Of a stretch of 35,776 bases of DNA, positions 1 to 7,092 are shown in pieces. The stretch spans positions 1 to 35,776 of the forward strand of contig NZ_BMKZ01000035.1 of NCBI RefSeq assembly GCF_014644735.1. The letters run 5' to 3'. The notes beneath the pieces were generated by a model. It saw nothing but the letters and a program-made list of their open reading frames with translations, searched no databases and was not told the DNA's origin. This DNA is from Caldalkalibacillus thermarum (GTDB lineage: Bacteria > Bacillota > Bacilli > Caldalkalibacillales > Caldalkalibacillaceae). Position 1 is the stretch's first letter. Each line of letters opens with the position of its first letter. The position numbers and the translations under genes were made by a program.

Positions 1-456
1 GGGTATCGGTGTTATCAAAAGGAGAGACATCCACGTCGATCGGCACATAGCAGGTGCCACTGTTGAGTTTAATCGCACTGGGCTCAAGACCTGCCTTTCT
101 GGGAAGCCGGACCATTTCATCCAGCAGTATATTCCGCCACTTTCTGATCTGGGCCAGCCCATCCAGACGCTGGCGGAGCGGGCTCGAGACGGTACACTTT
201 TGAGCTGAAGGGCATATTGGAAGAAGTCATCCTCACGAAAGGCTTCGATATGTTCAAAATCGCTTTTACCCTGAGCCAGCAATCCGATCATGGCATAAAC
301 AATGTCACTGTGGGACAGTAAGGGATACTTCAATCCTGGGATCTTGAGTTGGTTCAACTTGGGGCGTAAGTCTGTTTTTTCCAAGAGCAATCCAATTAAT
401 CCCAATCCACTATGGGCTGTTAATCGTTCATGAGAGGCTTTAATAATAAACCGCAT
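1..456 (-). pseudogene. IS1380-family transposase, 5' part, frameshifted
   Basis: The reading frame from the ATG at 456 begins MRFIIKASHERLTAHSGLGL, which matches the N-terminus of IS1380-type DDE transposases. Around 170-190 the frame is lost. Good family sequence (RKWRNILLDEMVRLPRKAGL, then CYVPIDVDVSPFDNTDT) continues in a different frame to the window edge. One missing base in a Leu codon between SRAR and RQRLD would explain it. The PIDVDVSPFDN stretch carries the first catalytic Asp region of the family. The gene runs off the window, so its 3' end is unseen. The frameshift makes an active enzyme unlikely, though a sequencing error cannot be excluded. Confidence 0.75.
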
Positions 457-733
457 CCTTTTCACCTGCCAGGTGGGAGAATCTGATTATACTTATTCCC
501 ATTGTACCAAAGCAGGTGAGGGATTAATAGATGAATCCTCACGGATTCAGGTTAATAAATAACGGATAAAAGGATCCACTTTTCATCAACCGCTCGTCTG
601 ATGGTTTTTCTCTGTTAATCATAAAATGACCACATTCATTGTCCCCTCACATCCCCTATCCTATTGCCAAGGTTGCATATTTTCAATTTTATCCACTTCA
701 TATTAAGGATACTATGGATATTTTCATAACCGC
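457..733. other. non-coding stretch upstream of the IS1380 remnant
   Basis: I see no gene here. A short dyad, GAATCC-TCAC-GGATTC, lies near 534-549 and may belong to the end of the IS1380 element, but I could not define its terminal inverted repeat. The right part is AT-rich. Confidence 0.4.
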
Positions 734-1282
734 TTAGAACGTGGAGATTTTTCTTTTGGTCCCGTCAAACCATTTCTTTGAGATTTTCTTAGCATATATC
801 TCATGCGATGAATTTTCTATAAAGTCATCTAGAATTTCATCGAGTTCGATTTCTAAGCCTTCGTTTATTTCATTTCCATCTTCATCGTAAAATTGGAAGT
901 TATTATATTTCCATTCGTTGAATTTTTCAAGCAATAGGTCCATGTAATTTACCCAGTGCCGACCATAATTTGAAATGTAGGTAGCAGTCCATCGATTGAT
1001 GTGAATAGAACTCAATAATTCCTCTAATTTTGATGAATACCATTCTTTTTCACCTAAATTTGAGACAATCTCTTCAAATTCTTCTCTTGTCATGGGCTTC
1101 ACTTCACCAGAATAATCATAACTGATCTTACCGACTTTGTACGGATGATCAAATGCCTCTATTGTTAATACCCATTGAAACGGAGGATGTTGTTCAATTA
1201 TTTCCATTAGCAGACCTGAAATGACTTGTTCTATTTCTTTCTTATTCAAACGCTCATCCCCTTTTCTTTTGTTTTTCGACAT
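734..1282 (-). CDS. hypothetical protein
   Basis: This is a 182-residue soluble acidic protein that I do not recognise. It starts MSKNKRKGDERLNKKEIEQV and is rich in Glu, Asp, Lys and aromatic residues; no signal peptide or membrane segment is visible. I chose the ATG at 1282 because the upstream 38 codons of the open frame (1283-1396) belong to a transposase fragment. A modest ribosome site, AGGTG, lies 8 bases before it. The C-terminal half has an acidic stretch (GLEIELDEILDDFIENSS) followed by a basic end. It sits among insertion-sequence debris, which suggests acquired cargo. Confidence 0.5.
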   Translation of the reverse strand: MSKNKRKGDERLNKKEIEQVISGLLMEIIEQHPPFQWVLTIEAFDHPYKVGKISYDYSGEVKPMTREEFEEIVSNLGEKEWYSSKLEELLSSIHINRWTATYISNYGRHWVNYMDLLLEKFNEWKYNNFQFYDEDGNEINEGLEIELDEILDDFIENSSHEIYAKKISKKWFDGTKRKISTF

Positions 1283-1396
1283 ATTGCCCACACCTGCAAA
1301 AAAGAGGCGTGTCCACAAACAAGGCAAATGGGCAAGATGCTTGAATTCTTGCTTCAATATTCGAGATGTCAATCCTTTCACCTTAGCTGGTACCAC
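1283..1396 (-). pseudogene. IS200/IS605 transposase TnpA fragment
   Basis: The 38 codons ahead of the hypothetical gene encode KGLTSRILKQEF followed by LPCLWTRLFFAGVGN. This resembles the conserved KG-SSR-L-EFP...LWT-SYF-GTVGN block that precedes the catalytic tyrosine helix of Y1 (IS200/IS605) transposases. The HUH motif upstream and the Tyr helix downstream are both absent, so only a shard remains. It is fused in frame to the next ORF, so automated gene calls may report one chimeric 220-residue protein. Confidence 0.6.
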
Positions 1397-1416
1397 ATGA
1401 TATTAGTTCAAAGAAA

Positions 1417-1776
1417 TTACACCGACTGATCCAGCCGTTTAAACATCCCGACCATGATTCGGCGAAGTTCCTGGGCTTTTTCATCCAATCGCTCGAACGT
1501 TTGTTTATCAATATATCCTTTCCGATAAGCCCGCTCAATCCAGTAGCGGGTCTCGTTGGCCGATCCGAACGCGATCCCCAAGTGGTACCGCTCACGCCCT
1601 GCATACTGCCCGCCATTCGATTCAGCGATGTTTGCACCGATGCTTGTGACACATCGTATGAGCTGATCCACCAGACGATACTTTTCGTCTTGCGAGAAAT
1701 TTTTTACGATCTCGTCGATTTCGTCTTCCAAAGCAATTGCTTTTTGATATAAGGTCAACGTTTTGAAATCTTTCAT
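1417..1776 (-). CDS. four-helix-bundle protein (23S rRNA intervening-sequence protein family)
   Basis: The 119-residue protein has the hallmarks of the TIGR02436 four-helix-bundle family: an early KAIALEDEIDEI helix, then LVDQLIRCVTSIGANIAES, then the GSANETRYWIERA helix. Members occur inside 23S rRNA intervening sequences and as stand-alone genes; their function is unknown, with nucleic-acid association suspected. The ATG at 1776 follows a GGAGGGGGTGAG ribosome site; the open frame continues upstream, but without such a site. The 3' tail of another gene ends 50 bases upstream (1826), so the two may once have been co-transcribed. Confidence 0.8.
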   Translation of the reverse strand: MKDFKTLTLYQKAIALEDEIDEIVKNFSQDEKYRLVDQLIRCVTSIGANIAESNGGQYAGRERYHLGIAFGSANETRYWIERAYRKGYIDKQTFERLDEKAQELRRIMVGMFKRLDQSV

Positions 1777-1825
1777 GAATAAATTTCTCACCCCCTCCGC
1801 CGCTATACTTCGGTTGGTAATGAAC

Positions 1826-1934
1826 TTAAAATTCCTCCACATCAATCCGTACTGAATCCAAATCCTTTAACCGTTCAAGCATAAGCTCTTTCCTCGTCAT
1901 CAACTCTTGATACCTGCTTTTCAGCATTTTCGAC
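1826..1934 (-). pseudogene. 3' remnant of a gene cut by the IS21 element
   Basis: Between the left end of the IS21 element and the four-helix-bundle gene there is an open frame of about 35 codons. It reads SKMLKSRYQELMTRKELMLE and then RLKDLDSVRIDVEEF before a TAA at 1826-1828. It has no start of its own and opens directly from the IS junction. It is highly charged and predicted helical, like the end of a coiled-coil protein. I cannot name the parent gene, and no matching 5' part is visible on the other side of the element. Confidence 0.4.
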
Positions 1935-1984
1935 TGTGAGCGTCAAGTACAATTGAACAATTTTCGCTAAATAATTTTGAGCAC

Positions 1985-2600
1985 CTAGTCATTTCCAAAT
2001 ATGGTTTTCCTGTATTTCAAACGATAACTGTCACCGGTGAGATGAATCACCTCGCTTTTATGGAGTAGCCGGTCCAGAATGGCTGTGGTAATGGCCGGAT
2101 CACCCAATAACTCTCCCCAATCTTCCGGTCCTTTGTTAGAGGTAATGATCACAGATGATTGGGCATAAAGTTTGTTGATGAGTTGAAAGAAAAGATTAGC
2201 TTCATGCCGGTTGATGGCTATGAACATCAAATCATCAATGATGACAAGATCTGACTGAGTGATTCTTTTCAATTTGGTTTGGGCGCTTCTTGTTACTTCT
2301 TGGGTACGCAGCAACTGGATTAAATGATCCATGGTCACAAAGCTGACTTTGTACCCTTGCTGAACGGCTTCTACTCCTAAGCCAATGGCCAGGTGAGTTT
2401 TACCCACCCCCGGCGGGCCCAATAAGATGAGGTTATAAACCTGTTCAATCCATAAGAGTTCACGCAACTGTTGAAATTGCTGCCGGCTTAGGGCAGGCTG
2501 GGCGCTAATGTCAAACTCATCGAGGGATTGGTGGACAGGAAAGCCGGCCCACTTGAGTCGTTTAGCCAATTGTTTTTCTTCCCGCTTGCATTTGTTGTCC
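1985..2600 (-). pseudogene. istB: IstB-like AAA+ ATPase, N-terminally truncated
   Basis: The frame encodes the ATPase helper of IS21 transposition: Walker A GPPGVGKTH, Walker B LVIIDDL, then an NLFFQLINKLYAQSSVIITS sensor-like strand and a C-terminal DRLLHKSEVIHLTGDSYR stretch. Family members start with about 45 further residues that are missing here. Homology begins at REEKQLAKRLKWAGFP. The open frame reaches an ATG at 2626, but those first codons are istA sequence read out of frame. The ATPase core looks intact, so a shortened protein could still be made, but transposition would need a complete IstA from elsewhere. Confidence 0.8.
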
Positions 2601-2996
2601 CATAGGCGGGTCGAGGGCCGCTTCATATTGCCAAGTCGTCTTTATTTTTGGAATACTATATTCCTTTCTCAGTTGACTAACATAGCACCTGACGGTACTC
2701 TCACCGACCGTAAGGTCAGGATATCTCTCCTTAATCCAATCATGGATCTGTGCACTTGAAATGTCGGGATACTGTTTCAACCAGGTGATGAGCTTCTCTT
2801 TGATACAGTCTAATTTCTTTTGTCTCACTTCCATGTGCTCCAACATATCTTCAAATTCTTCAGGTGTCATATTGATATATTTGTAAACTGTATTGCGGCT
2901 AATCCCCAATCGTCTGGCAATTTGCGATTTGTTAAGTCCCAGTTTCTTTAGCTGTTGAATCTCTAGGTACATGTTCCACCTTTCCATTTTATTCAT
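2562..2996 (-). pseudogene. istA: IstA transposase, N-terminal fragment of IS21 element
   Basis: The N-terminus MNKMERWNMYLEIQQLKKLG is followed by a helix-turn-helix (SQIARRLGISRNTVYKYI) and a second DNA-binding region (ISSAQIHDWIKERYPDLTVG). Both are typical of the first 130 residues of IstA. The reading breaks off after PPMGQQMQ, just before the DDE integrase domain, and runs out of frame into istB. The ATG at 2996 follows a GAGAGG ribosome site. With no catalytic domain, it could only bind the element ends, perhaps as a repressor or competitor of full-length transposase. Confidence 0.8.
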
Positions 2997-3168
2997 ATTT
3001 TCCTCTCCCAACTGTTTTGATGTTTCCAGTGATATGATACTGGGAGAGGAATGTTATGGTAAATAGTGTTCACTGTTATCCAGCGATTTTTGTTAATTCT
3101 AATTTAGCATTCACAAACGAATGTTTGCGTGTTTTTTAATATCAGTTTATCTGTCCTATTGCAGGTTT

Positions 3169-3363
3169 TCAACACTTGCTTTTATTAAATTTTTCTGCTG
3201 AAATTGCCGTGCAGGCAAAGCAGGCAGTAATAGAGTCAGGAGTGAAGGGGAGAGGTTTTCCACATCTTATGCACAATTTAACTTGTGAATATGTGAACAA
3301 TTTGCTGGTTACTTGCCCTCTTCCAACTGCTCTTTTATTTCCCGCAATCTTTGGAGAATGCAT
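3169..3363 (-). CDS. possible small zinc-ribbon protein
   Basis: The C-terminal half reads KLCIRCGKPLPFTPDS and then ACFACTA, giving two CxxC pairs 17 residues apart, as in a small zinc ribbon or rubredoxin-like knuckle. The frame overlaps the 3' end of the DUF6508 gene by 55 bases, and there is no strong ribosome site. The true start may be the ATG at 3363 or a TTG at 3300 just after the upstream stop. I cannot assign a function. The paired cysteines are the only argument for a real gene. Confidence 0.35.
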   Translation of the reverse strand: MHSPKIAGNKRAVGRGQVTSKLFTYSQVKLCIRCGKPLPFTPDSITACFACTAISAEKFNKSKC

Positions 3364-3701
3364 TGCAATTTGCCGTCCGCTACAATACGCTCCAACAATC
3401 CTTCGTTAAATCTGTCGCCTCTTGCGTAGCTGGTCATTAACTTTCGCAAGGTTTCCAAATCCGCAGACTTGATCTCTTCGTGAATATCCTTGTTTATATC
3501 CTGAAAAACTTCATTCCTGTTCAGCCACTCATGCCAGTTAAACACCATCAGAAAACCTGTCTCAAACAGTGTTTGAAGCAGTTCATGGATAAATTCTTGC
3601 AATCTTCCGTCAAGTTGATCCGCACCCACGAATTCCTTAGATTTTGCATAAAGTTTTAATATTTTTTCTATATCTTGCGGCGTGATTTCCTTGTCATACA
3701 A
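3309..3701 (-). CDS. DUF6508 domain protein
   Basis: The 130-residue protein resembles DUF6508 proteins: an N-terminal MYDKEITPQDIEKIL helix, a GFLMVFNWHEWLN segment, then the conserved SADLETLRKLMTSYARGDRF with NEGLLERIVADGKL and a C-terminal ILQRLREI helix. The function of this family is unknown. The start is a TTG at 3701 with AGAGGG about 9 bases upstream. Two near-identical AT-rich repeats lie upstream (3751-3769 and 3859-3877) and may be regulatory. A possible small zinc-ribbon gene overlaps its end. Confidence 0.7.
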   Translation of the reverse strand: MYDKEITPQDIEKILKLYAKSKEFVGADQLDGRLQEFIHELLQTLFETGFLMVFNWHEWLNRNEVFQDINKDIHEEIKSADLETLRKLMTSYARGDRFNEGLLERIVADGKLQCILQRLREIKEQLEEGK

Positions 3702-3750
3702 TGGCGAGAACCCTCTTTTCGTCTAAGGTGAGTTCCTGGATTTCATAAAT

Positions 3751-3877
3751 TTTATGCAGGTTTTATGAACCACTTCTATAAATCATTCATACAACTTATG
3801 CATCTGTTTTGGCTTTCAATTGGAATTACAACAAAATCAGGCCGTCTGGAGTTGAACGTTTATGCATATTTTATGAA
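3751..3877. repeat. pair of direct repeats TTTATGCA-N2-TTTTATGAA
   Basis: TTTATGCA-GG-TTTTATGAA (3751-3769) and TTTATGCA-TA-TTTTATGAA (3859-3877) are identical apart from the 2-base spacer and lie 108 bp apart. A looser copy of the first half, CTTATGCA, is near 3798-3805. They sit upstream of the DUF6508 gene on the minus strand. The rest of the 3717-4058 gap shows no gene. Confidence 0.5.
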
Positions 3878-4035
3878 TTGATGTCAGCCGACTGAGCAAT
3901 TAAAGGGAAAAGGAGCCAGTCATTGACGATCATTATAATACTCACCATTCGAAGCAAGACGCCATAGGCTGAGTAACTGTAATGATTTAAAACCTGTTGT
4001 CCTGTAAATGGCCTATAATTGTCCTATATCTGACC

Positions 4036-4064
4036 TTAAACTGGGTTGAGCCTGGTTATATAAT
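4036..4064 (+). promoter_or_regulatory. candidate sigma-A promoter of the XRE gene
   Basis: A perfect -10 box TATAAT (4059-4064) is preceded by a weak -35 TTAAAC (4036-4041) with 17 bp spacing. Transcription would start near 4071, about 30 bases before the ATG at 4100. Confidence 0.45.
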
Positions 4065-4099
4065 TGAGACAAATACACAAAAAGGAGCGGAATTATAAA

Positions 4100-4765
4100 A
4101 TGCACATAGGGTTAAAAATTAAACAATTAAGGAAACTAAAACTGTTAACTCAAGCACAATTAGCAGAAATCTCTGGTGTAAGTGAAAGAACAATCCGAAG
4201 ATTAGAATTAACTGGAGTAGCAGAAAGTACAACTTTAAAACTAGTTTTAACTGCGTTGGGCACTAATTTGGAAGAGTTAGAAAACATGTTTAAGGATGAA
4301 ACCTTAACGGAAGAAAGTAAAGAGAAACATGGGCATATTCGTTTTCTTCAAAAAATCGAAAACGGTCGAGAACTTACTAGAATCTTATCAAACGCCCACC
4401 AATTAGGATATGACTACCATGACTGTAACACACAAGAACAAGTTGAGCTTGCTCAAGTTTTTTTGACTACAGTAGCGGATGTAATGGACATTTGGGATAT
4501 GATGGAAATTGGTCGAAAATTTGAACTGGAGAATGAATTATCCGAACAAATAAAACAGTTGGAACAACAAGGCTTATGGGTATTTGGAGATAGAATAATC
4601 AATAAGGAAACCCAATGGGTTACAGCTATAGTTGAAATTTATTCAAAAAATAATCCTTTGATTAATACTTCATCCCTTATCAACTATTCAACTATCAGGC
4701 AACTGAACCTGCAGGTCGGGAAACAGCTGCGATTTTTCCGTTTCCTGATAACCCCCTTCATTTAA
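4100..4765 (+). CDS. XRE-family helix-turn-helix regulator, 3' end possibly replaced
   Basis: Residues 1-60 form a classic Cro/CI-type domain: MHIGLKIKQLRKLKLLTQAQ, then LAEISGVSERTIRRLE, closing with LVLTALGTNLEEL. The remaining residues are a helical, charged region that I do not recognise (ENGRELTRILSNAHQLGYDY and onwards), probably for ligand or partner binding. The ATG at 4100 follows AAGGAG at 4082-4087. This is the only plus-strand gene among minus-strand neighbours. Its last 26 codons or so overlap, antisense, the end of the Uma2 fragment, so its native C-terminus may have been lost in a rearrangement near 4690. Confidence 0.7.
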   Translation: MHIGLKIKQLRKLKLLTQAQLAEISGVSERTIRRLELTGVAESTTLKLVLTALGTNLEELENMFKDETLTEESKEKHGHIRFLQKIENGRELTRILSNAHQLGYDYHDCNTQEQVELAQVFLTTVADVMDIWDMMEIGRKFELENELSEQIKQLEQQGLWVFGDRIINKETQWVTAIVEIYSKNNPLINTSSLINYSTIRQLNLQVGKQLRFFRFLITPFI

Positions 4766-5110
4766 CACATACTTCCTAATCGCTTTTTCAAATGGATCCG
4801 CTACCCAATATTCAGGAACTTCACATCGGGCATATGTATCCTTCTTTTTGCCCATCAGTTTGTCACGGTGGCTTGGATGCGAAACGATTTCAACCACCAG
4901 ATCAGGCACGCCGCAAATCCTGTTTTTCTGGATGATTCCGCTTTTTGCTCTCTTTACAAAGACAATATCGGGAATGACCGCAACTTCCTTCTCCTCGATA
5001 TGAACTAGCGTTCGCGGCAAAACCGTTCCCAACTGGTTCACCCTGGCATAGAGAGTTAACTCAGTTAGTAGATGTACAAATGCCAAGTCCTTTAAACTCA
5101 CATCTATCAA
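4688..5110 (-). pseudogene. Uma2-family PD-(D/E)XK nuclease, N-terminally truncated
   Basis: The sequence VAVIPDIVFVKR, GVPDLVVEIVSHPSHRDKL, then YARCEVPEYWVADP is the conserved core of Uma2 proteins (restriction-endonuclease fold), and the active-site Asp and Glu strands are present. The usual first 45-50 residues (EYL...YELIDGEL) are missing; homology starts at HLLTELTLYARVNQLG. The only start is a TTG at 5110. That codon is in the same frame as the upstream ORF, separated from it by one TGA at 5117-5119. The C-terminus is also a few residues short. Uma2 genes are abundant and often decayed in thermophiles and cyanobacteria; their role is unknown. Confidence 0.7.
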
Positions 5111-5116
5111 ATACTC

Positions 5117-5353
5117 TCAACGATATTCCGCCTTTAGCAGTCTTTCAAGCTCATTCTTTGATTCATGAGGGAGGATTTCAATTAATTTTTTCAATCCGAT
5201 TTGACCGATCAACATGAGAATAAGTTTGCGGATTTCATCATCAGAGAAGAGAAGCTTCCCGCCGATCCATTCCCATCTTCCCTCGTTTGGAACGCTTTTT
5301 TCGAATAAATCAAACGGAATTTTCTGCGGCTCAGCCTTTGGTATCATCTCCAT
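5117..5353 (-). CDS. small hypothetical protein next to the Uma2 fragment
   Basis: This is a 78-residue protein that I do not recognise. After a polar N-terminus it has RWEWIGGKLLFSDDE and then an amphipathic helix LILMLIGQIGLKKLIEILP. The WEWIGGKL motif recalls the YELIDGEL strand at the start of Uma2 proteins, so it may be the divergent N-terminal part of the same ancestral gene or a separate partner. The chosen ATG (5353) follows a purine-rich AAAGGGGAAAAG site. The reading frame continues, after a single TGA, into the Uma2 fragment. Confidence 0.45.
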   Translation of the reverse strand: MEMIPKAEPQKIPFDLFEKSVPNEGRWEWIGGKLLFSDDEIRKLILMLIGQIGLKKLIEILPHESKNELERLLKAEYR

Positions 5354-5440
5354 GTATACTTTTCCCCTTTTGCATTTTAATTTAAGGATGAGCTGATCAA
5401 CCAATCATCCTGTCCCTTTATTTCTAGTATACCATCGTGC

Positions 5441-5474
5441 AAAAAGAAATAGAGGAGCATGCAACCACTCCTCT
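5441..5474 (-). terminator. rho-independent terminator
   Basis: AGAGGAG (5451-5457) pairs with CTCCTCT (5468-5474) across a 10-base loop. Read on the minus strand it is followed by a T-rich run (ATTTCTTTTTG). It ends the hypothetical gene at 5510-6055. Confidence 0.65.
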
Positions 5475-5509
5475 TTGCTAAAACTGTTAGAGTTTTTCCT
5501 AGAACCTCA

Positions 5510-6055
5510 CTAGCTTTCTCCAAGACCATCGCTTGTGAGAACGAATGGTGCTCTATCCAAACTGATTTTGAAACTGTCTCGGAACTGTGTTTGGGAAGGA
5601 ATCATCTTTTTTATTTTATTCCATTCTTCTTCATCGCATCCTGTCGCTTTGCAGTACAAGGAACGAAACTCTTCAATCATCTCATCGTACTGGTCAACAA
5701 GTTCATCCCTTAATCCATAAAACTCTTGTTCATACCGCTTAAAAGCGGTCAAAAAATCCTCATACATGGTTTTCGTCATACTGACAACACGGTGAGCAAA
5801 AACCTCTTCCCTGTCTTCATCTTCTTGAGATTCAACTGCTCCCCTACTTTCAAAATCTGTTATGATTTGTTCTGCAAGCCGATCCATGATCTCCCTCTTG
5901 GATTTCGGAACAACATACATCGGTCCAAGTTCTATATGGTCATCCAATTTCTTAAGCATTTTGACATCAATGCCCAGCTTTGAAGGGTCGGCGATCGGAA
6001 TCGCCATAGGGTTTCTCTCCATGCGAAGTGATGCCAGCACCAATTCTTTCGCCAT
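5510..6055 (-). CDS. hypothetical protein
   Basis: This is a 181-residue protein with no family that I can name. It starts MAKELVLASLRMERNPMAIP; a near-perfect AGGAGGAGA ribosome site lies 5 bases before the ATG at 6055. A longer frame from 6106 exists, but it would translate that site as part of the protein. Residues 85-145 are strongly charged and helical (YEDFLTAFKRYEQEFYGLRD), probably a coiled coil. It has no cysteine cluster, membrane segment or signal peptide. It has its own terminator at 5441-5474, and a possible -10 box TATAAT lies at 6125-6130 on the minus strand. Confidence 0.6.
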   Translation of the reverse strand: MAKELVLASLRMERNPMAIPIADPSKLGIDVKMLKKLDDHIELGPMYVVPKSKREIMDRLAEQIITDFESRGAVESQEDEDREEVFAHRVVSMTKTMYEDFLTAFKRYEQEFYGLRDELVDQYDEMIEEFRSLYCKATGCDEEEWNKIKKMIPSQTQFRDSFKISLDRAPFVLTSDGLGES

Positions 6056-6238
6056 CTTTTTCTCCTCCTGATTCGCAATCAAAAGTTGAACGTAATCGCT
6101 CTCCATTTCAAATATCGACGTTTTATTATAGATTTCTTAAGTGCCAATATTCGTGACAGGAAACTAAAGAGGGGCAAGGCGAAAGGTAATCGGGCAAATC
6201 TATGTCACAGGCATTCGCTGACATTCCCCTGTTTCATC

Positions 6239-6283
6239 GAAGAAGCCTCTGTAGCAAGGTTTTGATGCAAACGGAGCTTCTTC
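6239..6283. other. isolated hairpin in a non-coding gap
   Basis: GAAGAAGC (6239-6246) pairs with GCTTCTTC (6276-6283) around a 29-base loop. There is no T-run, so it is not a standard terminator. The rest of 6107-6300 shows no gene. Confidence 0.35.
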
Positions 6284-6300
6284 CATCTCTATCCTGTTTT

Positions 6301-6342
6301 AAAGCAAAAAGCCGCAGAACAACCCAGTTCGGGTGATCTGCG
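6301..6342 (-). terminator. rho-independent terminator of the cupin gene
   Basis: On the minus strand CGCAGA and TCTGCG (6337-6342 and 6313-6318) form the stem, extended by an inner ACCC/GGGT, and GCTTTTTGCTTT follows. Confidence 0.7.
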
Positions 6343-6401
6343 ACAAACACGTGGGTTCACGTCAGCTTTTTTGTGCTTTGGTATCAGAACGACGATGTCC
6401 A

Positions 6402-6843
6402 TCATCGATGAACAGCCATGGCCTCGGCTTTCGTCCTGTGAACCGTGCCAAACGGATGCTCGGGCGGAGCATAACTGGAATACAGCTTCAAGGGAACATG
6501 CCCCGTATTGGTCACATTATGCCACGTCCCAGCTGGAATCATGATGGCGTCATCTTCGGACACATTCCTTTCAAATTCCAGACGGTCTTTGCGTCCACCC
6601 ATTTGCACAAGTCCCTGTCCGATAATTCGGATTCCGTTTGGCGGCTTGCTCGATATTGACCACGAACGGTTGACCACCGTAATCCTTTAATTCAACGAGA
6701 GGGTTCTCGTCGTTCCTTGTATATTGGATAATACCTCCAGCATACGGTTGCCAGTACCGCCAGTCTTGTTGAGGGGGCCAATAAGCGGGCATGGGATAAC
6801 GCCACTGCATCCTGTCATACGAGTAAGAGTAGTAAGAATTCAA
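6402..6843 (-). pseudogene. cupin-domain protein with an internal frameshifting deletion
   Basis: The 5' frame encodes a Tyr/Pro/Trp-rich N-terminus (MNSYYSYSYDRMQWRYPMPA) and then QPFVVNIEQAAKRNPNYR, the start of a small Bacillaceae cupin. The rest of the same family follows in another frame: GQGLVQMGGRKDRLEFE, DDAIMIPAGTWHNV, KLYSSYAPPEHPFGTVH. About 40 residues that should lie between, including the first metal-binding cupin motif, are missing at 6625-6640. The TTG start at 6843 has AGGAGGGTG about 6 bases upstream. The second cupin motif (PAGTWHN) is kept, but neither half alone is a complete barrel. Confidence 0.75.
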
Positions 6844-6904
6844 AGGTTCACCCTCCTTTGAAGTGGGATCAACACAATCTGCGATTACTTTATGCGATGG
6901 CCCA

Positions 6905-7080
6905 CTATAGGGTGAAAAGGAGCATATGGATCAGGTATCCCAGCCATGCCGCTCCGATGCCGAGAAGGTACGTCATCCTCATGTACAGAAGGCTTGTCTT
7001 CCCTTCGCCCCGCCGAAACAGATTCACGCTCTCCAGTTTGAACGTGGAAAACGTCGTAAACGCCCCAATGATTTTTCGAT
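6905..7080 (-). pseudogene. crcB: C-terminal fragment of fluoride channel CrcB/FluC
   Basis: The frame encodes [20 protein letters not shown] followed by a hydrophobic helix [20 protein letters not shown]. GxFTTFSTF is the signature of the CrcB/Fluc dual-topology fluoride channels, whose phenylalanines line the pore. Only the last two membrane helices remain. The first half of the channel, which begins with the conserved small-residue and Arg segments, is absent. The fragment directly abuts the 3' end of the HNH nuclease gene, so the channel gene was cut by that insertion or by an adjoining deletion. Confidence 0.7.
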
Positions 7081-7092
7081 GGCCATCTTTCC

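Larger units (their letters stand above)
1935..3115 (-). mobile_element. internally deleted IS21-family element with both ends intact
   Basis: The outer ends are imperfect inverted repeats: TGTGAGCGTC at 1935 faces TGTGAATGCT read inward from 3115. They align without gaps for 33 bases, sharing TGTGA at the tip and TCGC at the inner edge, and similarity continues inward to about 1984 and 3066 (shared GCT, ATAA, TGA and CAC). The element is 1,181 bp, against about 2-2.5 kb for typical IS21 members. It contains only the N-terminal third of istA and most of istB. No clear target duplication is visible (flanks TTTTCGAC and AACGAATG). Confidence 0.8.
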
